In this document: piece by piece, positions 36,531 to 47,700 of the stretch
How the letters are laid out: the number at the start of each line of letters is the position of its first letter
Numbering within the stretch: position 1 is the first letter of the stretch
Source of the DNA: Phalacrocorax aristotelis
Taxonomy: Eukaryota > Chordata > Aves > Suliformes > Phalacrocoracidae
Direction of reading: 5' to 3'
DNA: 64,000 nt
Assembly: GCF_949628215.1 (NCBI RefSeq)
Contig: NC_134279.1
Location: 16,289,541-16,353,540, forward strand
Made by a program: the position numbers and the translations under genes
Notes under the pieces: generated by a model
The model's input: the letters and a program-made list of their open reading frames with translations, nothing else
The model's database searches: none
Told to the model about the DNA's origin: nothing

Positions 36531-39199
36531 TTGAATGGAACTTCTAAACCAGCACGTGTTTAATACTTTAAGCAAAAAGTATATTTTTCTTAAAATTGAG
36601 TTCAGAGACTTTACTGGTACTTTCCATAAAATCTTATGGAATTAATTCCCAATCTGGGGTTTAAATTCATTTTTAATCCATGTTTTGTGATTTTTCTTCT
36701 CTATTGTAAGTTTTAGAGAAAACTTTCTGTAATTTTTTTATTCCCTTAGCTCAACACTTCCAGTCTGATTGTGGAAGGCAGAACCAGCATTAGACTTGTA
36801 ACCACACTTGGGAAGCTCAGGGCAAAGGATTAAGACAGAGTTTACTCCCAATTCTCAGCTATTACTTTAAACAACTTTTATCTAACGCAGTCTTTTTTTC
36901 CAAATCTTGGGAGGTGGGTTTTTGGCAACTACCATGGTTGCTTGACATAAACCAGCCCAAATGGAAAACAGGTCACCTGGAGAATTTAGTGTTGGATTTA
37001 CCTGACTGAAAAATCAAACTAAAACAATTGCTTTTGTAACCCTAAACTGGCAGTCTGCTGAGTATTACCTGCCTTGACTGATGCAGATATCCCACTGCCT
37101 TTAACAATCAAGACCAGTCAAGAAGTCTTTATTTATCTGTAAGAAAATATAGGAAGATCTGACAGGATTCAACGTGGCAGTGCTGTCTTCACTGGCAAAC
37201 TAGATTTACTGGCTATTGGGAGTACACAGTTTGCATGAAAATGTCTGAAATCCATTAAGCTGGATTTTAGCAATTAATTTTTCTTCTATTTATTTTGTTT
37301 CTAATGCGATGTTAAAACAACGAAGAAAGCAGAAGATTAACAACGAATGTTGCATTCTACACAGATAACAGGACAGGCCACAAATAGAACTTGTACTCCA
37401 AGTCACTAGGTACAGAAAAAATTCCAAACATTATTTGATTTCTGCTTTTGCCTGGTAGTGGATAGCCTGATGAAGAGCTTAAAGATAAAGGCCAACCGCG
37501 GAGGCAGGGAATACTTAAAAACAGGCAGGTAAACTGATATGCAAAGATGTGTACTTAGCCAGTTTAAAGGCTCAAATAAAATATATATCTTCCTCACAGG
37601 AGGGACGACAATACTTTAGGAAACTACAGGTGACTCACAGAAAGACAGGGAAGCTCAAGTGATAGATGTGAGAAATCTAAAACACGCTGGCATCAGGAAA
37701 CTCTAAGACTAAAATGTCAAGATTACAGAGTATGTGTATAACCACACAAGCTCACTGTAGTTTTGCAGAGACTGAACATGTCAGCATTACAGTTCTAAAC
37801 ATTTCTAATTCTGAGCAAGAAAGTGTAGCTGCTTGCTACTCAAATTAGAGATTATAATCTCTTCCTAATAATGTATGTATGTAACTAAGGGAGATGAGGA
37901 AAGAAGGGAGAAGGGAAAAAAAACAAAACCAAACTTCTTTCTTAGGACTTGGAAATTCAAACAGGAAGGCAACTATGAAATATTCTAGTCTTGACATACA
38001 TTCTATAGATAAATGCAACAATGACAATGTAAGAAAGTTATGTAGGAAGTGAATGGAACAAGCATTATAATGGAACGTGTTCCAGAGTGTCTTTTATTTT
38101 TTGCCCCAAACCCATGGGAAATTTGATACCAACACACAAAAAGTATGGCATTCCCAAATCAGGCTACAGACAAATTAGAATGTTATGTAATAATAATACA
38201 TCCAGTTAGAATAATAGTTAATATTCAATAATTACTATCTTCTTTAGCGTGCTTATCAGGAACATTGCACACTGCTTCAGAAAGCTATTTTCCAGAAAAA
38301 CTGTGGTTTGATTTTGTTTTTACCTTTTTTTTGTGTAAACACAGTCAGGGAGACATACGTGCAAACATTTTTGTCCCAAACGTGGTACAATATAAAGAAT
38401 AAGGTGCAATTTTTACTTCCCAGACAAAACACCCATTGGAATCTGGAGTTTCACTAGAGTCAGGTTTCAAAACACAGGAATTTTTGCCGATTTAAAGATT
38501 CATTCCCTTTCCCTCCATAGAATTAAATAAATGATAGCTTTTTATATCACAGCAGATGTTAAACAGATTTGTGAAGCATTAAAATATACATATATTTATA
38601 TTTTGCCCTGTATGTATCAGCCTATCTGCAAGTTATGCCCGCACCCCTGAAATGATCCTTCCTTTGGAAATCTTTGATGCTGTCATGTTGCTGTGGTACT
38701 TTGTTAATAAAACACTCATACACTTGTTTGTCTGTTAAACAGCTGGTGGGAGATCCCACAGTCCTCAGGAGGATGTGTAATCCTTGTTAACACAAGCAGC
38801 CTTGTTAAAAGTGCAGAGTTGAAGACTGCTTGAATGAAGAGATTGGAGGAGCAGACCCTCTTAGTTCTTTATTACCAGATATTCAGATTAATGTCAAATA
38901 AATTAAAAGGTCAAACAAAAGGTTCCTTCCATCTGAGATTACATACATGCGTATTTGTAGCCCAAGTCACCTTAGAAGGAAGCACAGAAAGGGCACCAAT
39001 TCTCGTGCTTCCCAACTACCAGGAAGTGGGACCCGCAGTTTCACGTGGAGGTTACCAACAGGATATTTAGCTAACGACTTGCATGTGCAAACGTACGCAT
39101 GCAACGGCAGGTGCAGCCACTGCATCCAGAGACTGGTCCCCACCTTTAAAAACGTGACTCTCCTCCTTTCATATCGTACATCCGGCTTATTTTCGGATG
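36531..39199. other. Gene-free AT-rich sequence upstream of LRBA island
   Basis: No exon or known repeat recognised. Short frames are unfamiliar. The sequence turns GC-rich at about 39.2 kb. Confidence 0.5.
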
Positions 39200-40639
39200 C
39201 GATTTGCTCGGCATTACTAGTTCACCCTCTCAGCAGGTCCCGGCAGAAGCAGGACGAGGGGGGGATTAGAGGAGGCAGGTGCTGCGGGAACGGCGCCTTG
39301 CCCGACGCCCCCGCCACCTCAGCCCGCCCGCTCTCTTCCGACGGCCGCCCCCGACCGCTTGGCAGTAAATGCCGCTTCGTCCCCGGGCCAGCGGAAGAGT
39401 CACCGACGGCTCCCGCTGGGAACGGCCGGTCCCAGGGCGGGGAGCGCAGGCCGCGCCTCCACCCGCCCACCCGGGACGCGGCCGCCCCGTTCGGGACACG
39501 GTCCTGCGGACGGCGGTGCCCGGCGGGGGCCCGGTCTTAACATTGCCGTCCCCTCCGCCGGGTCCGGGAGGGCGGCGTGGGCGGATGAGCGCCGCCCTGC
39601 GTGGCACCAGCCCTCCGCCGCCTCGGGGGGCCGCCTCGGGCCCCGGGCCGGCCCTGGCGGGTTTTGACAGGAGCGCCTCTTCCCGCCCGGCTGCCGAGAG
39701 GCGCCCGCCGTCCTCGCACGCCCTGGGGACGCCGCCAGCCCTTCAGTAACCCGGGCTGCCTCCGGCGCCAGCCCGAAACACCCGGCGTTACCCTCAAAGG
39801 TTTTTTAACCCGAAGGAGGAAAGCGAGTTTTCCTCGCTCCTCTTACACCCCTTTTACCTCAGCTCGTCAATTCTGGGCGGTGCCTCGCATGACCTATATT
39901 CGCGCCCCCGGCGCTCCCCAGAGAGCAGCGCCTGGAGGAGGAGGAAGAAGGACGCCTGCCCGCCCAGGCTGTATGTTAGGGTGGAAGGCGGGTTCTCCCT
40001 CACCCGCCGCCCCAGGATCGCTACTGACGGGGTGGTGTGGGCGCCCCAGCCGCCCCACTCCTCCCTGTGGCAGCAGCTGCTGCCGCTGCTGTAGCGGGAG
40101 CTTCTAAACCTCCTCTCCCTCCCCCTGCAAGGGCGCTACCTGCTGTGCCGTCCGCTCGCAGTTTTCCTCCGGTTTGGCGAGCGCAGAGAGCACAGCCAGT
40201 TTCCTTCCCACCGGTTCTGCTGTTCATGTACGGTTTCTTTTATTTAAAAAAACCCCAATCAGACAAAAGCCAACCCACCCCCCCAAAAGCAGAAAAGCGT
40301 TAGGAACGGGAGACTTCGCACAGTTACAGAGGAGCCCAGTAAAGCCCGGGGCCAGCTTTGTCCCCCCAGGTGGTGGCTGAGCCCCCTCACGACGGGTGCC
40401 CCTGAGGCGTCGAGGCTGCGGCCATTGACGGAGTGCAGGGGTGAGGACAGAGCGCTCGCGCCACGCCCGGCGCGCGACCCCCGCCTGTCCCCGCCCTCCC
40501 TCTTCCGCCCCGCGTGGGCGCGCGCTCCGCTCACCTGGGCGCACCTGGGCGTGCGCGAGCCGGCGGCGCCCGCCCCGCGCGGCGGCGGCCCGCCCCGCCC
40601 GCGCCCGGCCGCGCAGGCGCACGGCTCCTCGGCCGGCAG

Positions 40640-40901
40640 CGCTCCGGGGGCTCAGCGCTGTCATGGCGGCAGAGAGCGGCAGCGTCGGCAGGAAGAGATG
40701 GGGCTGATCGAGTCCGCGGCGTGAAGCGGCGGCGGCTGAAACTTCAGGCGCCTTTCGGCGAGAGCGGCGGCCGGCGCTGCTCTGCGCTGCCCAGCCCGCC
40801 CTCCACAGCCGGCGAGCGGGGCAAAGCGGCCGCCTCCCGGCCCCGGAGCCCGGCGCCAGGGCAGCCCGCGCCCCCTCCGCGGCGGAGCCGGGCGGCGAGC
40901 G
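40640..40901 (+). other. Probable LRBA noncoding exon 1 (5'UTR)
   Basis: The right boundary is a strong donor, GGCGAGCG|GTGAGT, with the last exonic base at 40901. The left boundary is only a guess, placed just upstream of the YY1-like initiator. Splicing to the acceptor TTGTCCTTCAG (AG at 41269-41270) would remove a 369-bp intron and join this exon to the exon holding the start codon. A second acceptor, CTGCCTCAG, ends at 41291. A 14-codon uORF lies inside. Known LRBA transcripts have their start codon in the second exon, which fits. Inferred from splice signals only. Confidence 0.5.
40663..40707 (+). other. Upstream ORF in LRBA leader
   Basis: ATG at 40663 opens a 14-codon frame (MAAESGSVGRKRWG) ending at TGA 40705-40707. 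The ATG lies within a YY1-like motif, so it is included in the mRNA only if transcription starts at or before it. Context is moderate (T at -3, G at +4). It would precede the main start if exon 1 is spliced as proposed. Confidence 0.4.
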
Positions 40902-41270
40902 GTGAGTGCGAACTTGCTGGGTCGGCGGGTCGCTGCACCTGTCCGCGCCGGCGGCCGGGGCGGCGGCGGCACAAGGGCAGGAGCCGGAGAGGCGGCGTAC
41001 GAGGAGCCGGGCGGGAAGGAGGAGCGTATTCCCTTAAAAAAACCCAAACACCTCCAAAACAACCCAAAACTAAGCCCCTCACACCGGTGTTGGGAGCGCG
41101 GCTCTCGCCGTGCGGCGGGTGCGCGGAGGCTCCCGCGGTGAGAGGCGTGAGCGCTCCTGCGGCGGCCGCTGCCGCTGCTCCGGCGGGGCAAGGACGGGAC
41201 CCGACCCGCGGGGCTTGCGGGGAGCGCCTGACTCTCCGCGAACTGAAACCTATCTCGGGTTGTCCTTCAG

Positions 41271-41518
41271 GGCTGTAAATACCTGCCTCAGGGCAGAGAG
41301 CTGCTGACAGACGCCGCCTGCTGAGGAGAGAGCTGGGACTCCGAGGGCGCGTCCTGCGCCCGCCCGCCCTCCCCCGCCGGCCGCGGGCTTCCTCAGGAGC
41401 CGGAGCTGCCGGGGGGAGCGGCCGCCGCTCACCGGCCCGGGAGCCCGAGTCGCTCCCTCTTCCCGGAGCGGCGGGCGCGCTGCTGGCGTTTCAAGTCGTA
41501 ACCTGAAGCGAGCTAGCC
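41271..41518 (+). other. LRBA 5'UTR portion of exon 2
   Basis: Follows the acceptor TATCTCGGGTTGTCCTTCAG. It contains an in-frame TGA at 41504-41506, 12 bases before the start codon, which closes the frame upstream and supports the chosen initiation site. GC-rich, with no other notable element. Confidence 0.5.
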
Positions 41519-41755
41519 ATGGCGAGTGGCGGCAAACAAGTTGTTCAGCCAACAGGTGATGATGGAGGAGGAGGAGGAGGTGGTGGAGGAGGAGCGGGAA
41601 AAGAAGGAAATGCTGCTGAAGGGGGAAGAGTGCTGCAGCCTTTGAATCCAGGAGTCCCCATCCGAGGTATCAAGATGAAATTTGCTGTGCTGACAGGACT
41701 GGTGGAAGTTGGTGAAGTGTCCAACAAAGATATAGTCGAAACTGTGTTTAATCTG
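41519..41755 (+). CDS. LRBA: LRBA first coding exon (partial CDS)
   Basis: Encodes the first 79 residues of LRBA, a large cytosolic/vesicle-associated BEACH-WD40 scaffold and A-kinase anchor that controls endosomal recycling of CTLA-4 and other cargo; human loss causes immune dysregulation with common variable immunodeficiency. Residues 11-15 (PTGDD) followed by ten glycines (16-25) match the human N-terminus pattern. From about residue 46 the peptide VPIRGIKMKFAVLTGLVEVG and then EVSNKDIVETVFNL is nearly identical to human LRBA. The paralogue NBEA reads VLIGLIQVGEVSN at the equivalent place, so LRBA is favoured. ATG has G at -3 and G at +4, with an in-frame stop just upstream. The exon ends ATCTG|GTAAGT in phase 0, right before the expected L-V-G-G of the next exon, which is not in view. 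The Gly run is encoded mostly by GGA and may vary in length. Confidence 0.93.
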
Positions 41756-44700
41756 GTAAGTTGATCGCCTCTTCGGGCATGAGGGAAAAGAACAGCATAT
41801 GTGTGTAGAAGAATCCCATGCTTTTTTTGTGTTATTTTTCTATCAATACTTTTTTGACATGTTTACACTTTCACCATACTAGATTTCACTTATGGATCAC
41901 AAAAGCTGAAAATAAAGCATTGAAGCCTCTATATACATATTTAAACTTGAAGCAATTCTAAACAGCATCCTCCTTAGTTTGCCTCAGAGAAATTTAGAAC
42001 TGAGAAGTGTATTGTTATGTTTAAACATTGAACAGGTATACTCATCAAGAAAGTTAAATGTTGATTTAGTAACTCAAACTGTCATCAAAACACACACGTT
42101 GTTGTTTTAAGCCAAAACAACTTTTCCCATGAAGATGTTTATGTCCCTTTTTGCTTCCCATTTGCTTTGGAAGCAGGCAGAACTTTCATGTTCTTTCTAT
42201 AAGGGACGGGGGTGTCAGGAAGCACTTCATTCACATGTTTTACTTTGCTTATTGGGAAGAGTAGAACATGGTTTCAGTGTCCCTTATTTATTAATGAATT
42301 AGGTAGTCAGCTGCTATTTTTTGAGTACAGGATGGATGTATTTAATACTTCATAACAGATCTCACTAAAAAATGAGGATACAACTTCTATTGAAGCTGCA
42401 AACATAATATATACTGTTGAACTTTTTGGGCCACATTTAAAACAATTAGGCTAGTTTTTAATGTTTGCTTGCTGAAGGAGGCCAAACAGGAGAAAAAAAA
42501 CATCCTTAAGTTTACAGAGATACTCTGCTATTATCAGACGTCTCAAAACATCTCTAAAAATACTCATTGTTCCTCCTCCTTCCTTTTAGTGAACACCTCT
42601 GACTTTAAAGCCGTGTGGTTTCTGACAAACCAGGAAGTGAGAGCATATAACAGTATAAAGCTCAGTAACAAGGAAAGTTGATGCAAAAGGCATACTGTTT
42701 TTTAAGTGCTATTTGCATTTCAGTTGTTAGTAGTAGTCTTTGCTACATGCAGGTTTGAATGGTCACTACATGTTTTTGTACTGTATCTGTTTATGGTTTT
42801 TTATTTTATCTTCTTGGGTTATGATAACTGTTTATTTTTTGAATATTTTCATATTAACAGAATGTAATGCTCTCAGTTGTTTGGATGAAAGTCTCAATAC
42901 AGAGGAATTGCAGTACTGGCAAAAATGAAGTGCAGATCAGAGGTTTCATGGATGCTTCAAGTATGAGAAAGTAATTTAACTTACTTAGAGTCTACTTGAC
43001 AATTGTCCTTGACAAAAGCTACTGCTCAGACATGTGGACACAAGGTTCAAAAGGAAATTCTGGTAAATAGTGTATGGTTTAGGACATTGTGTGAGAGGAA
43101 ATCGTTCATGAGCATGTTAAGTTTTACTTTGCATGGTCTTTTGAGTGGTGTACTGGAGGTTTATTTTATGGCAGCAGTGGAAAGAGGGTCCACAGAATAA
43201 TTAAAAATGTAAAAGTTCCTTGATCCTGGGATTCCTTTTCTGCTCCATTTTGGACAATAGAGGAATGAAAAATTAGGCTTCATTTGGAGAATCCTCAATT
43301 TCAGATTTGAGAGGTCTTGAGAATTTGACCTCTGGAGTGCATTCTCCTGGATCTTCATTTCCCAAATAGAAGCAGGGGAGAATTTCTGGCCCTGGAAATT
43401 TTTGAAACTGTGTTTTCACTTTTTCTGCAAGTGAAACAGAATCCCTGACCTCTCTGAGAAGATTCCCTGACCATTCCAGCACACCTGCCTATGATGTGGG
43501 AGGCTAAAGTTCATGCTCCTACACCACATTATTTTATCAGAGCAGTAGTAGCCAGTTGATAGTATCATGAAACAACCAGTAGTTTGGTAGTAACAACACT
43601 TTGCCTGGATCGTGTGAGAACAAAATCGGAAGTTTTGGGTAATATCAAAAAAAGTAGGTCCCTTGGTTTCTCTGAGTCCTGGGAAAACACATCAACTACT
43701 GGTGGCTAAGTTGGAAGGAGAAGATGTCTTGATGTTCCGTGTTTTTATTAAAACTGGAATGCTTAAAAAATCAAACCAGCCAAAAACCTAGTAGTTTTTG
43801 TTACAGAAAGTGTCAAACTTCTTTTTTTTTTGGTAAAAACTCTTCAGCTGATGTTTTAGTATAGCTTTCTGGGATATGATGCCTCTCTACAAAGCAATAC
43901 TCATCCTCTGTCATGGCGTTTTGCCTCCGTTCAGTTGTTAGCTGTGACCTCTTTGTTTTGTTGATTAATACCTCTGAAATCACTCTGATAAGAATTTAAG
44001 GTATGTGAGGTATTGGTTAGCAGTGGTGTACTTACTTTTCTGTGCGTGTATACAGAAAAGATTTAACTTTTATATGAAAAAGTAATTCCTAGCTGTGGCC
44101 TTTCTGGTAGTTTTTTTCCCAGTAGCTTTTCGGAGTGAGTTTACTCATGTGTGCGCAGGTTCAGTTGGGGGTATGAAAATCATGCTGTGATCTGTTGTCA
44201 CAAATGGGGTTAAGCCCATCATATCCCCTCCTATTGGGTTTCATTCAGTTTGATGACTCATAACTGCACTACCTCAGTGGTGTTTGCAGAAATTGGATAG
44301 CTCACTTGTACTTTGAAAGGAGGAGATTTACAGTGTTTGGGGGATTTTTTTGATCACTAAAGTGAGAAGTCTTTAGACCAAAGTGGAAGGAGAGCTGGGC
44401 AAATCTGTGTCAAAGTGTTTTTATGTTCTCATTTTTCATAGCATAACCACCCTCAGATATGAAGAGGTGGGGTTTTGTTCTGTTTTTTTTTTAAGGGAGG
44501 TTAGCTGACCTAATTTTAATTTCTTGAGCAAACATGTTACACTTAATTGTGTTCTTCAAACTTGCTGTAGCATATGGAGGTTAGAGTATTTCTTTCTTTG
44601 TGATGGAGAGTCAAGAGAAGCCCAAAGTGCTGTCTTAGTGTTCCTCATCTTTAAGGTTTTAAGAAATGGTCATGCTTTATATGTGAAAGACTCAGAAGGT

Positions 44701-47700
44701 CAAAAATCTGACCTGCTGCTTATTAGATAAATTTGAGCTTCTGTAGTCCTGATCAATTGAACAAATAACTTGTTCAGTCCAGCAGTGTTAGATCTGGGAA
44801 CCACCTGTAACAGTCTGTCCTCCAGCAGTGTAACAGAGTGCTTGGGGATCTCCCTTCTAATGCACATCAAAAACCTAGTAGTCTCATTTTATTGTCTTTG
44901 GAAATTCTACTCTCAGAAATACTCAAATTGCTTTGTTTTGGTCAGTATTTTCTGAGAACCTGGTTTTCCAGCCCATGTTAGATATGGTTTTTTGTATTTC
45001 ATCACTTCTTAAAACTGAGAAGGAAAATACTGAGTTAAAGAATGTTGTTATTTTGTGAAAAGCTTTGAAAGCACGTTCTTGTTCAAGTATTAATCTGTTT
45101 TGTTGCTTTTCTGACAGAGTAAACTAAACTATGGGTATACATTGGTCATGCATTGTGAATTATATGTTTAATTGACTTTGGGCAGCAATAACTCCTTGAA
45201 TTTCCTTTGTATACAAATCAGTTGAATTCCTGTTCGTTACTTCATATCTGCCCCCACCCCACCCCAAGTTTATTAAAATAAAAAACCCTTCTGGTAGGAG
45301 AAAATGATAGAAGGGAAAAATAAATTATTTATGCTGGGATCTGTTACTAATTTAAAGAAGCTGTGTGTTTTTCATAGTTAAACAGAAAGACAAAGACCTC
45401 CTACTAATAAAGAAACTTTCAGATAAACAGAAATAATTCAGCAATTGACAAAACTTGAAAACTTATATATAATTATTTACAGTACTGGGCTACTAGTGTC
45501 AAACCAGATTTTTAGGATGTGAAGTTTTCAGGTGTAGAGAATGAATTGTGTTCTGAAGACTGTACAACCTGCATTGGAAATATAGGAGGTCCTGCAAAAT
45601 CTTTTCTAGATAAAAATTCTGGGTGGAGCTTCTCTTTGACTCCCCTCTAAATGGGCTTGTCTTGTATGGTATGTCAATGTTGTCTTGTTTCCAAGTTATT
45701 TCAAGTTTTTTGTTTATGTATAAAACTTAGGTCACTGGATATGCTTGTCCTTCAGTAGGTAGAGGGCTCTTGCCAACAAGTGTTTTGTTCATAACAAATG
45801 CTGTATGTGCAGCGGTTAATTATGCTGCATTATTAGGCTTGCAGTGGGAAACGGATATTCTGGCAAAATTCTGCTATGCTTCAAACAGGTGACTGTATGT
45901 ATTGTCTTTTTCTGTGGTGTTGGTATGATTCCATCTTGGGACTTATGCCAGAATTTACTCAGGTCTCAAGACGACTAGTGTATAGAGACAACATATTCTA
46001 GACTTTCTGCCCTTCTTTAAAGAAAGTCTTGCTGTAAGTCAGTTTTGTTTTAAAAAGCTTTAGCACTTCTAAATGTTCTATTGACTATAATATAGATTCA
46101 GTTATTTGTTTCAATTCCTTTTTTTTTCCCTCAGTCTGTGTTGCAAAGACTTTTTTTCGTGTTCTATCTGTCTCTTTGGTGAGGAGAATGTGCTGTTGCC
46201 TCTGATTCTGTTCAAGGATTATGAGGTCCTCACCAAAAGTCCCCTAGTGACAAAGTGCAAATGAGAAATCTTAGTTTTTATCACCTTCAGAGGAAAAATG
46301 ACAGGATGTGAGGAGCAAAGACTAAAATTACTTTTAAAACCCCATTTGTCATCTCTCTCACTTCTGCCAGACTTTACTAAAACCACAAAAATCAATGTAA
46401 CTTAAAAAAATTCTTACTGTGTTCTTTCCTTGTTTCTTCTTTTTAAAGTAACCTTCTTCCTCAGCCCCACTTGGCTTGTTTTGTAGAACAAATCTGAAAT
46501 AAATGTTACGACTGCCACTTGTTTGCCTTCTGCTCACGTGCCCTCTGCTGCTCTTGTCATGTCTCCATTGCTATGGTTTCTGCACTATAAACTCTATCGT
46601 TATTCATGTTGAAAGCTAATGGCATCACCTGCTGATACAACAGGTTTCTAATTTGGTATGAATGCTTCTGAAACACTAGTACAATAGATTTTATGAAGTA
46701 GAAATTCCCCTTTTTTCATCTCTGGTCACAGGCATTTTTTACATGTACCTTCTTGTAGAAAACCCCCAAAGCTAATGCTGATAGAATTAAATGTATTACA
46801 GTAGTAAAAAAGTAATCTTAAATGTCTTAATAACAATGCATTGTTTTCATTACCTTACTGTATTTTTATTAAGAATGCTAGGATTTATTTTGTGTGTAAT
46901 CTTCTCAACACTGATGACAACTGAGAGTAACCAAATAGTTTCTAGAGCATCACTGAATATTGTGCATTTCTTAATATCTGTAGTCTTCCCTAGTAGATTC
47001 CCAGTTATTACACCTCTGGCTACAGTTATCCTAGTTCAGTTGCTTCTGTCCAGTTACAGTATAGATGATAAGGTGAGTCTGTGGCTTTAACTGGGTTAAG
47101 CTTGTAGGTTTGTTTCTTTTAAAATCATAGTAAATTGGACAGTCAGCTGTCTTGGTGATCATGCATGACTTTACTCTTGGTGGAGGAGTGGAATTGGGCA
47201 AAATATCTGTAATGCTTCCAAATCTGTCTCAATGTCCTTCTTATAAAATACATCAGGTGTAGACTTCTTGCTGGCCCCTTCATGGTTGGGAGGCTTGTGG
47301 CTGGTTTGATGAATGAATTTAGATTCCCTGATTCCAAGTCATCTTTGTGGTTTTGAAGACATCTCATTTGGGATCTGGTAACAGTAGGTGATGATTTTGG
47401 TAAGTTTAGCTGACTAGATGAGGCTGAGATGTTTTTCACCAGACTTTACCTAGTTCAAAGCTGTTGAGTAGTGGGAGTCACATGCCCTTCACTTAAAATA
47501 AGAATGACAGACCTCTGTCTTGTTAGAATGTATTCTGAGCAGTTACAGATACACTTACTGTTGAAGTAATGCGTATTGGGTTTTTCCAGGTATTGATGCA
47601 ACTTGGACATTACTTTGTAGTTACTGGAAATATCACCCTGCATAGTAAGTGTAGGAATTTAGGGAAATTTTGTGGTCAGTTGAGAAAGGCATGGAATGTA

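Larger units (their letters stand above)
39200..41518 (+). promoter_or_regulatory. LRBA CpG-island promoter
   Basis: About 2.3 kb of CpG-dense sequence immediately precedes the LRBA start codon. It contains GC boxes (CCCGCCCCGCCCGCG near 40590-40605), an NRF1-like GCGCAGGCGC near 40612-40621 and a YY1-like TCATGGCGGC at 40661-40670. There is no clear TATA box, as expected for a broadly expressed gene. A consensus donor on the opposite strand, CGCCCAG|GTGAGC (last exonic base 40535), suggests a divergent transcript. Long open frames inside the island on both strands are low-complexity and are not called. Confidence 0.85.

Noticed and set aside
40514-41278. 254-codon + strand frame before LRBA
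   Set aside because: CpG-island artefact crossing the proposed exon 1 donor; not in frame with the LRBA start and of low complexity.
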